NCBI GenBank assembly: GCA_035294855.1
Contig: DATGKD010000161.1
Coordinates: 1-19,361, forward strand
Direction of reading: 5' to 3'
Source of the DNA: DATGKD01 sp035294855
GTDB taxonomy: Bacteria > Actinomycetota > Acidimicrobiia > Acidimicrobiales > UBA8190
Length of the DNA: 19,361 nucleotides
The position numbers and the translations under genes were made by a program. Each line of letters begins with the position of its first letter. Positions within the stretch are counted from its first letter, which is position 1. Of this stretch, positions 14,216-19,361 are shown in pieces. A model generated the notes under the pieces. It made no database searches. It worked only from the letters and a program-made list of their open reading frames with translations, and had not been told where the DNA came from.

Positions 14216-15514
14216 TCACGCCGGTGCGGGGTCCTCCGGGGGCCGGGCCGGCAACCCCCGGTGCCCGCCGTCTTCGTGCCGGCGCCATTCGCTCTCGGCG
14301 CGGTACAAGACCTCTCGCAACGGGATCCCGTGGCGTCCTGCCACCCGTGCAGCGTCGCGCTGTTCGACTTTGACGCGTCCCGGGCTGACCTTCACGCGAA
14401 CAGGTTGGCCCTCGACTTCGACGGTGCCCCCGAGGCGCGCCGACGGCCACCGTTCGAGCATCGCCCCTCGGACCCCGAGACTGCCGGTCTCCGCTTGGAG
14501 TGTGATGCGGACCGACTCGAGCAGCGCGGGGTCCGCCAGGACGCTGACCGTGTGCCCCGGACGACCCTTCTTCATGTGCACGGGGGTGATCCAGGCGTCG
14601 TGGGCGCCCGCGGCGAGGAGCGCCTCCACCGCGTGCGCCAGCACCTCGCCCGTCGCGTCGTCGACATTGGTCTCGAGCAGCACGACCGGCTGGCCCCCGG
14701 CCGGTGCCACCGCCAGCGCCTCTCCCACCACGACCTGGGTGCAATTGGGCAGCCCGTCCAGCTCGCGGGACCCCGCACCGAAGCCCGTGGCGGAGATGCG
14801 CATGGGCGGCAACGGCCCGAACGACCCCGCCATGGCGGCGAGGATGGCCGCGCCCGTCGGCGTCGTCAGCTCGACCGCGATGTCACGGCCCCACGTCGGG
14901 ATCCCGTAGAGCAGCTGGACGACAGCCGGCGACGGGTTCGGGAGAAAGCCGTGCGCGGTGCGGATCGTGCCGGTCCCGGTCGCCACCGTCGATGCCGCCA
15001 CTTCGTCGATGCCGAGGACCTCGAGCGCGGCGGCCGTTCCCACCACGTCGATGACCGTGTCGTGGGACCCGACCTCGTGGAAGTGCACCTGGTCGGGAGC
15101 GCGGCGATGCAGCCGGCCCTCGACCTCGGCCAGCGCGGCGAAGGTGTCGAGCGCCCGTCGGGTCACGCGTGCGGGAAGTCGCGCTTCTTCCACGAGTCCG
15201 ACGATGTGACGGTGGGTGCGGACGACCACGTCGTCGCTCGCCTCGACGACCGCCCGCGTGGCGGCGATCCCGGCGCGCAGGACAGGCTCGGCGCGTAGTC
15301 GCCAGCCCCCCAGCGGGAGACGCTCCAAGAGCGCGAGCACTTGCGGCAGATCGGCGCCGGCGTCGATGAGGCTGCCAAGCGCCATGTCGCCCGCGATCCC
15401 GGCGAAGCAATGGAACCATGCCCTCCTGGTCGGCACGAGGCCGCCCGACGCGCCGGACTCGCCCGGGGCCCCGGTGGCTCCACTCGAGCCCGGGTCACGG
15501 CGCGCCGCCGTCAC
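14216..15514 (-). CDS. larC: LarC, nickel insertase of the nickel-pincer cofactor pathway
   Basis: LarC inserts nickel into pyridinium-3,5-bisthiocarboxylic acid mononucleotide, using CTP, to finish the cofactor first found in lactate racemase. Hallmarks are AWFHCFAGIAGDMALGSLID near the start, HFHEVGSHDTVIDVVGTAA, a TGTGTIRTAHGFLPNPSPA segment, and the LarC2 motif NVDDATGEVLAHAVEALL followed by ITPVHMKKGRPG. Both LarC1- and LarC2-like parts lie in one uninterrupted frame, so no frameshift is needed, unlike Lactobacillus plantarum, where LarC is made by programmed frameshifting. The GTG at 15514 overlaps the larB stop as GTGA, implying translational coupling, and gives 432 residues. A GTG at 15436 (406 residues) removes a low-complexity Gly/Ser/Ala leader and begins closer to family homologs, so it is a strong alternative. 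Confidence 0.93.
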   Translation of the reverse strand: MTAARRDPGSSGATGAPGESGASGGLVPTRRAWFHCFAGIAGDMALGSLIDAGADLPQVLALLERLPLGGWRLRAEPVLRAGIAATRAVVEASDDVVVRTHRHIVGLVEEARLPARVTRRALDTFAALAEVEGRLHRRAPDQVHFHEVGSHDTVIDVVGTAAALEVLGIDEVAASTVATGTGTIRTAHGFLPNPSPAVVQLLYGIPTWGRDIAVELTTPTGAAILAAMAGSFGPLPPMRISATGFGAGSRELDGLPNCTQVVVGEALAVAPAGGQPVVLLETNVDDATGEVLAHAVEALLAAGAHDAWITPVHMKKGRPGHTVSVLADPALLESVRITLQAETGSLGVRGAMLERWPSARLGGTVEVEGQPVRVKVSPGRVKVEQRDAARVAGRHGIPLREVLYRAESEWRRHEDGGHRGLPARPPEDPAPA

Positions 15515-16260
15515 TGCAGCATCCGGGCGACCGCGCACGCCGCGCCGAACCCGTTGTCGATACCGACGACGGTGATCCCGGCTGCGCACGACGCATGCAT
15601 CGCCAGGAGCGCCGTGACTCCTTCCAAGGCGGCGCCGTAGCCGTTGGACACGGGCACCCCGATCACCGGCGCGGCCGTGATGCCCGCCACCAGACTGGCG
15701 AGTGCGCCCTCCATGCCGGCGATGACGACCACCGCGTCGGCGTCGTAGAGCTCGTCGGCGGACGCCAAGATGCGGTGCACGCCCGCCACACCACAGTCGA
15801 CCAGCATGAGGGGGGCGAACCCATAGGCGCGGAGTACGGCCCGGCACTCCTCCGCCACGGGGAGGTCCCCGGTCCCGGCGGTCACGACCAGGACCCTCGC
15901 CGGCCGGAGAGGCGCCGCTCGCCACACCACGGTGGCGATCTCTCTGCTCCAGGTGACGTCGCCTCCGGGCGCGGACTCAAGTGCGGCCGAGACCTGGCCA
16001 CGGTCGGCCCGGGTGAGCACGACGGGCGTCTCGCCCGGCTCCGCCAGCAGCTCCGCGACGATCGACGCGCATTGCTCGGCCGTCTTGCCCGGCCCGAAGA
16101 CGGCTTCACCGGTACGTTGGCGAAGGGCGCGGTGATGGTCGACGCGCGCGAACCCGAGGTCGACGTAGGGAAGGCGCCGCAGCCGAGCCACCGCGTCGTC
16201 GGGGTGCATCACCCCGGCGCGCACGTCGGCGAGCAGCTGGCGCAGGGCGGGCTCGTCCAT
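15511..16260 (-). CDS. larB: LarB, pyridinium-3,5-biscarboxylate mononucleotide synthase
   Basis: LarB carboxylates and hydrolyses nicotinic acid adenine dinucleotide to start nickel-pincer cofactor synthesis. The 249-residue protein has the PurE/AIR-carboxylase-like C-terminal domain: VVTAGTGDLPVAEECRAVLR, VIAGMEGALASLVAG, VIGVPVSNGYGAALEGVTAL and MHASCAAGITVVGIDNGFGA. C225 lies in the position of the family's catalytic cysteine. The N-terminus (DLGFARVDHHRALRQRTGEAVFGPGKT) is also typical. The ATG at 16260 is chosen because family similarity begins there and because the 22-bp gap to pheA contains a minus-strand GATAGT box 7 nt upstream. It overlaps larC by four bases. The pathway's LarE sulfur-transferase and a LarA-type racemase are not in the window. 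Confidence 0.95.
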   Translation of the reverse strand: MDEPALRQLLADVRAGVMHPDDAVARLRRLPYVDLGFARVDHHRALRQRTGEAVFGPGKTAEQCASIVAELLAEPGETPVVLTRADRGQVSAALESAPGGDVTWSREIATVVWRAAPLRPARVLVVTAGTGDLPVAEECRAVLRAYGFAPLMLVDCGVAGVHRILASADELYDADAVVVIAGMEGALASLVAGITAAPVIGVPVSNGYGAALEGVTALLAMHASCAAGITVVGIDNGFGAACAVARMLQ

Positions 16261-16267
16261 GGTGCCC

Positions 16268-16275
16268 ACTATCCT
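16268..16275. promoter_or_regulatory. Overlapping divergent -10 boxes between larB and pheA
   Basis: ACTATCCT carries TATCCT (16270-16275) on the plus strand, ending 7 nt before the ATG at 16283, and GATAGT (16273-16268) on the minus strand, ending 7 nt before the larB ATG. The plus box is a perfect TANNNT; the minus one has G at its first position. Only 22 bp separate the two start codons, so RNA polymerase could occupy only one direction at a time. Confidence 0.45.
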
Positions 16276-16282
16276 GCCGCAC

Positions 16283-17290
16283 ATGGACGCGGCCACCTCG
16301 GCGAGTGACCGCGCCGCTCGGTCCGGCTCTTCGGTGTCGACGGCTCCCCGTTCGGAGTCACGCGTGGTCAAGATCGCGTTCCTGGGGCCCGCCGGCACCT
16401 TCACCGAGGAGGCGCTGTTCACCCAGCCCGACTACGGGGCAGCGGAGATCGTGCCCACTGCGACCTTGGCCGAAGCCCTCGAGGCGGTGTGTGAGGACCG
16501 CGCCGGGCTCGCCTTCGTGCCGATCGAGAACTCGATCGAGGGCACCGTGAGCGCCACGGTGGACAGCCTCGTCTTCGAGGTCGACCTCCTCATCCAGCGG
16601 GAAGTCGTGCTCGACGTCCACCTCCACCTCGCCGCTCCACCCGGCACCGAGACGAGCGCCATCCGGCGCGTCCTGTCGTTCCCCCATGCGTACGCCCAGG
16701 CGCGGCGCTACCTCGCCACCCGCCTTCCGGGAGTGGAGGTGGTACCGACCAACTCGACCGCCGAGGCGGCGCGTCTGGTGGGCGAGGAGCGTCGTACAGA
16801 CACCGCCGCCCTCGCCCCCCGCCTGGCCGCGGAGCTCTACGGGCTCGTGGTGCTCGAGTCCGCGGTCGAGGACCATCCTGACAACCAGACGCGCTTCGTG
16901 GCCCTGGCGCGTCGCGGCGTGCCGGCACCCACGGGCCATGACAAGACGACGATCGTCTGCTTCCAGCGCGAGGATCATCCTGGCAGCCTGCACGACATCC
17001 TGAGCGAGTTCTCCGCTCGGAGCATCAACCTCACCAAGCTCGAGTCGCGCCCCACGAAGCGGTCGCTCGGTGACTACTGCTTTCTGATCGACCTCGAGGG
17101 CCACATCGCGGACGAGGTCGTCGCCGATTGTCTACGAGTCCTGCACGCCGAGCTTGCCGGCGTGAAATTCCTCGGCTCCTACCCAGCGGCCGGTGACCAC
17201 GGGCCCGCGGTGCGCGCCCGTGTCGACGCAGCCTGGCGCAAGGCCGATGACTGGGTGCGAGAACTGCGGTCGCAGATCGCGGAGGCCTGA
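16283..17290 (+). CDS. pheA: Prephenate dehydratase
   Basis: This 335-residue enzyme converts prephenate to phenylpyruvate in phenylalanine synthesis. The catalytic domain starts VVKIAFLGPAGTFTEEAL and includes FVPIENSIEGTVSATVDSL and the TRF motif in NQTRFVALAR. A C-terminal ACT domain follows with PGSLHDILSEFSARSINLTK and ESRPTKRSLGDYCF, the phenylalanine-binding region, so feedback inhibition by Phe is expected. There is no chorismate mutase domain. The start is uncertain. The ATG at 16283 has TATCCT 7 nt upstream but adds 27 low-complexity residues; the GTG at 16364 has GGAG 6 nt upstream and begins exactly at family similarity. If 16364 is right, 16283-16363 is a leader of about 80 nt. 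A tRNA-Ser follows 19 bp after the stop. Confidence 0.95.
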   Translation: MDAATSASDRAARSGSSVSTAPRSESRVVKIAFLGPAGTFTEEALFTQPDYGAAEIVPTATLAEALEAVCEDRAGLAFVPIENSIEGTVSATVDSLVFEVDLLIQREVVLDVHLHLAAPPGTETSAIRRVLSFPHAYAQARRYLATRLPGVEVVPTNSTAEAARLVGEERRTDTAALAPRLAAELYGLVVLESAVEDHPDNQTRFVALARRGVPAPTGHDKTTIVCFQREDHPGSLHDILSEFSARSINLTKLESRPTKRSLGDYCFLIDLEGHIADEVVADCLRVLHAELAGVKFLGSYPAAGDHGPAVRARVDAAWRKADDWVRELRSQIAEA

Positions 17291-17296
17291 GAGGCC

Positions 17297-17302
17297 TACC
17301 CT
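17297..17302 (+). promoter_or_regulatory. -10-like box TACCCT before tRNA-Ser
   Basis: TACCCT ends 7 nt before the mature 5' end of the tRNA. If used, the precursor would have almost no 5' leader, so RNase P would have little to remove. The same hexamer precedes the YdeI-family gene at 19235. Confidence 0.4.
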
Positions 17303-17309
17303 GGCGCCC

Positions 17310-17394
17310 GGAGGGATGGCAGAGCGGACGAATGCGAGGCTCTTGAAAAGCCTTGGCCTGCAAGGGCCCGGGGGTTCGAATCCCCCTCCCTCCG
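17310..17394 (+). tRNA. tRNA-Ser (anticodon UGA)
   Basis: This is an 85-nt class II tRNA. The acceptor stem pairs GGAGGGA (17310-17316) with TCCCTCC (17387-17393), followed by discriminator G. The anticodon stem AGGCT/AGCCT encloses the loop CTTGAAA, giving anticodon UGA, which reads UCA (and UCG by wobble). A long variable arm (GGCC/GGGCC region, about 17355-17368) is diagnostic of Ser. The T-arm GGGGG-TTCGAAT-CCCCC is at 17370-17386. CCA is not encoded. A hairpin with a T-rich tail follows. Confidence 0.97.
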
Positions 17395-17401
17395 CGGCTG
17401 C

Positions 17402-17423
17402 GAGCGGAGTCCGCTCTTCATTT
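17402..17423 (+). terminator. Candidate terminator after tRNA-Ser
   Basis: GAGCGG-AGT-CCGCTC (17402-17416) forms a 6-bp GC-rich hairpin, followed by TTCATTT. It lies 7 nt after the tRNA and touches the stop codon of the opposing DUF1345 gene at 17418-17420. The T-tract is weak, so efficiency is uncertain. Confidence 0.4.
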
Positions 17424-18101
17424 GGTGAGCCCGGCGACAAGGTTGATCATCAAGGCGATGATCACCGCCCCCATCAGATACGACAGGAGCATGTGGCGCA
17501 GGGCGAGCTTGCGCATCTCCCTTGTCCGGACGTCGGTGTCCGACACCTGGAAGGTCAACCCGATCGTGAACGCCAGGTAGGCGAAGTCGCTGTACGTGGG
17601 GGGCTCGTCGGTGTTGAAGTCGACGGCTGTCCGGCGAGATGCGTACCACTGGCGCGCATATCGCAGCGTGAACACGGTATGGATCAGCAGCCAAGAAACG
17701 GTGACCGAGGCGATTGCCAGGAAGATCTCGAGCGTCTTGGCCGCACCCTTGGCACCTCCTGCCTCGACGAGGACCACGCCGATCGCGACAAGAGAGCAGA
17801 TCGCCGCCAACGTACATGCCGCGTCGGCGACGGGGCGCGAAGGATCCTCTGACCGAGCGTCGAGCGCGGTAGCCGCGCCATCCAGTGGCCAGATCTCCAT
17901 CCAGGTCCAGGTGACGAACACTGCCGCGGCACTGAGCCATCCCAGGAGTGGTGCTGCTTCTGAAAGCGGGGTGAGGGCCAGCGCGGTCCCCACCGACAGC
18001 CCTGCCGCTGACGCGATGAGCAGCCGGGCACGTGCCGAACGGGTGGGATGCGATTGGCGGGGATGCGCTGGGCGTTTCGCCATACCGACGCGTGTTGTCA
18101 C
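17418..18101 (-). CDS. DUF1345 family membrane protein
   Basis: This 227-residue integral membrane protein has the DUF1345 hallmark TYSDFAYLAFTIGLTFQVSDTDV at about residues 164-186. About five to six hydrophobic segments are visible, including LLIASAAGLSVGTALALTPL, GWLSAAAVFVTWTW, CTLAAICSLVAIGVVLVEAG, LAIASVTVSWLLIHTVFTL and the last LLSYLMGAVIIALMINLVAG. The N-terminus is basic (KRPAHPRQSHPTRSARAR), consistent with an inside orientation. The function of the family is not known. The GTG at 18101 is the likely start; TAGATC lies 7 nt upstream but misses the final T of TANNNT. An ATG at 18083 is an alternative with no ribosome-binding site. Its stop overlaps the hairpin after the convergent tRNA gene. 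Confidence 0.88.
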   Translation of the reverse strand: MTTRVGMAKRPAHPRQSHPTRSARARLLIASAAGLSVGTALALTPLSEAAPLLGWLSAAAVFVTWTWMEIWPLDGAATALDARSEDPSRPVADAACTLAAICSLVAIGVVLVEAGGAKGAAKTLEIFLAIASVTVSWLLIHTVFTLRYARQWYASRRTAVDFNTDEPPTYSDFAYLAFTIGLTFQVSDTDVRTREMRKLALRHMLLSYLMGAVIIALMINLVAGLTK

Positions 18102-18180
18102 ACCGTTGGATCTACCCCGGATCCGGGAACTTAGACCCTCTCGACCGGGGAGGACCGACGCGTGGCACTCTCCGTCAGGC

Positions 18181-18981
18181 TCACCGCGCGACGACCTCGT
18201 AGAGCTCGACTCGACCGGTGATCCCTTTCAGGCGACGCGACCGGAGCTTCTTCGTCCGCACCTCCGAGAGCGCGCCGGCCGCGTCGACGCTTTCACCCGT
18301 CGCCACGACCTGGTTCCCTTTCGCCGTCTCGGTAACGCGGGCGGCGACATTGACGACGTGACCGACGACGTCGTCCCGGCTCACGATCGCCTCTCCCACG
18401 TGGAGCCCGGCGCGCAAGCGCAAGGGTGCCGGGGACGCGTCGAGTAGTGCGAGCGCAGCCCGCATCGCTCCAGCCGGGTCGGAAAAGGTACACAACAGCC
18501 CGTCGCCGAGGTGCTTGACCACCCGGCCACCCCAGCGACGGACCACGGGGCTCGCTGCCCGGTGGTGCGCTTCGATCAACGCCAGTGCTGCTTCGTCGCC
18601 GTTGGCGTCTGTGTACGAGGTGAAACCCTCGAGATCCGTAAAGACGACGGTGACAACCTGGGGGTTCCCCCCAGCGGGCGCCCTGTGCGCCGCGAGCAGC
18701 TGCACTGCCGACAGCCCCATCGAGGACAGGAGCGAGGGCCTCCGTTCGACCGAACGGGCGAGGAAGTGCTCGAGGATCTCGGTCGGCTTGCTCGTCGAGA
18801 TCGGCCGGTTGGCGGGGTCTTCCAGCCAGCGATGATCAATCAGACCCAGCTCGAGCGCGGTGGCTGCCTCGTCGGGGTCACTGCGGATCAATTCCGCCGC
18901 CTTGCGGGCGATGAGCCCCCGCAGGCTCTCTGCCCGGCCACCGGTGGCCGCCCGCCGCCCACCCGCGTCGTCCGCGTTCAC
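18181..18981 (-). CDS. Class III adenylate cyclase
   Basis: This 266-residue soluble nucleotidyl cyclase has an N-terminal helical region of about 105 residues followed by a class III catalytic domain. The residues needed for activity are all present: metal ligands D116 (VVFTDLEGF) and D160 (KHLGDG); the adenine-selecting pair K156 and D204 (RDDVVG); and transition-state residues N211 and R215 in VVNVAARVTE. This Lys/Asp pair predicts cAMP instead of cGMP. No transmembrane helix or HAMP is seen, and the N-terminal part (AAELIRSDPDEAATALELGL, then KPTEILEHFLARSVERRP) is not recognised as a known sensor. The GTG at 18981 is selected because TATGGT lies 7 nt upstream; an ATG at 18991-18993, four codons earlier, is the alternative and falls inside that box. 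Confidence 0.92.
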   Translation of the reverse strand: MNADDAGGRRAATGGRAESLRGLIARKAAELIRSDPDEAATALELGLIDHRWLEDPANRPISTSKPTEILEHFLARSVERRPSLLSSMGLSAVQLLAAHRAPAGGNPQVVTVVFTDLEGFTSYTDANGDEAALALIEAHHRAASPVVRRWGGRVVKHLGDGLLCTFSDPAGAMRAALALLDASPAPLRLRAGLHVGEAIVSRDDVVGHVVNVAARVTETAKGNQVVATGESVDAAGALSEVRTKKLRSRRLKGITGRVELYEVVAR

Positions 18982-18988
18982 TTCTCGG

Positions 18989-18994
18989 ACCATA
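18989..18994 (-). promoter_or_regulatory. -10-like box TATGGT before the adenylate cyclase gene
   Basis: On the minus strand TATGGT ends 7 nt before the GTG at 18981. It is a close -10 match, and its placement argues for the GTG as a leaderless start. The remaining intergenic DNA to 19246 has no gene or structure I can support. Confidence 0.45.
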
Positions 18995-19234
18995 CCGACA
19001 CCGCACCGCGAGGACCAGAAGGACTGCAGATGCGATTGACAGGCTGTGCAGGGCGCGATGCGTCCTCTGCGCTCCGACCCCTGTCGTCGGGCCGCCACCT
19101 GACGAAACGCCTTTGGCTGCTCGCTCGTCGATCAACACTGGCGTCGCGGTGCGCCCCGACGGATGGTTTCGGGGCCTGCCGAACCGCTCGAACACCGGGG
19201 CTCTGATGGCCCGCCGATGGCGCCGCGGTGCGGG

Positions 19235-19240
19235 TACCCT
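19235..19240 (+). promoter_or_regulatory. -10-like box TACCCT before the YdeI-family gene
   Basis: TACCCT ends 6 nt before the GTG at 19247, with GGCACG between and no ribosome-binding site. The spacing is the same as at the sulfatase and 118-residue-protein genes. Confidence 0.45.
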
Positions 19241-19246
19241 GGCACG

Positions 19247-19361
19247 GTGGGCAGCACGCGGGTGCCGGGCGGAGTCGTGCACGACCTCCCCCGGGACTTG
19301 CGCGCGGCGCTCATCGCCAATCCCACCGCGCTCGGCGCCTGGAAGGACATCACGCCCCTCG
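19247..19361 (+). CDS. YdeI/OmpD-associated family protein, N-terminal part (partial)
   Basis: An open frame from the GTG at 19247 runs off the right edge, giving 38 residues. VVHDLPRDLRAALIANPTAL followed by GAWKDITPL resembles the start of the domain in YdeI/OmpD-associated proteins, in which a P-x-D-L-x-x-A-L-x-x-N/D-P helix precedes an F/W-x-x-L-T/S-P segment. Family members are small and have been linked to bacteriocin or peptide protection, but the molecular role is unclear. The start is supported by TACCCT 6 nt upstream. The assignment rests on a short stretch only. Confidence 0.65.
   Translation, partial: MGSTRVPGGVVHDLPRDLRAALIANPTALGAWKDITPL

Noticed and set aside
15515..15925. Longer larC reading frame starting upstream inside larB
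   Set aside because: It overlaps larB coding sequence in another frame and encodes an Arg/Gly-rich shadow; LarC similarity begins near 15436.
17283..17297. AGGCCT-GAG-AGGCCT hairpin at the pheA stop as a terminator
   Set aside because: It has a 6-bp stem with a 3-nt loop but no T-run; it overlaps the stop codon and abuts the tRNA -10-like box, so chance is likely.
19035..19040. Perfect TTGACA -35-like hexamer between cyclase and YdeI genes
   Set aside because: No TANNNT lies 15-19 bp downstream on that strand; it is isolated from both gene starts.

Overview
The window is about 19.4 kb of very GC-rich DNA (roughly 70% by eye), densely packed with genes. High G/C at third codon positions, frequent GTG starts, stand-alone LigC-type ligase and PolDom genes, and many start codons with a TANNNT box only 6-9 nt upstream (leaderless mRNA architecture) all suggest an actinobacterial chromosome. 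An Acidimicrobiia-like lineage is my best guess, but it is inference. I see no prophage, transposon, CRISPR array or rRNA. No gene-free stretch exceeds 300 bases; the longest are 18982-19246 and 10475-10663.

Layout, left to right. The tail of an unrecognised gene (1-89) is followed by a two-part PNPOx-like flavin/F420-type protein (138-1172, +). Next come a type I sulfatase (1185-2768, -) and, divergent from it, a His-rich zinc-type CDF exporter (2816-4021, +). A GNAT acetyltransferase (4106-4567, +) and an agmatinase-family ureohydrolase (4633-5658, +) run into a convergent group II PLP decarboxylase (5690-7048, -). A DNA-repair block follows: LigC-type ATP-dependent ligase (7195-8268, +), stand-alone LigD-like polymerase/primase domain (8325-9344, -) and HhH+PHP protein (9458-10474, +). 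Then come a secreted Pro/Thr/Ala-rich protein with a neocarzinostatin-like domain and a C-terminal LPFSG/TM/basic tail (10664-12025, +), a DUF72 protein (12033-12812, -), an alpha/beta hydrolase (12863-13783, +) and an unrecognised 118-residue acidic protein (13788-14144, -).

The nickel-pincer cofactor genes larB and larC form a coupled minus-strand operon (14216-16260). Divergent from larB across about 22 bp is pheA, prephenate dehydratase (16283-17290, +). A tRNA-Ser(UGA) (17310-17394, +), a DUF1345 membrane protein (17418-18101, -), a class III adenylate cyclase with intact catalytic residues (18181-18981, -) and the 5' end of a YdeI/OmpD-associated-family gene (19247-, +) complete the window.

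Functional links supported by sequence are larB-larC (one cofactor pathway), LigC/PolDom/PHP (DNA repair, although only adjacency ties them together), and possibly agmatinase with the decarboxylase (amine metabolism, inferred). The least expected signal is regulatory. Nine protein genes plus the tRNA carry a perfect TANNNT box just upstream, and at two or three divergent gene pairs the two opposite -10 boxes overlap on the same central TA. I found no convincing novel multi-gene defence or mobile system.
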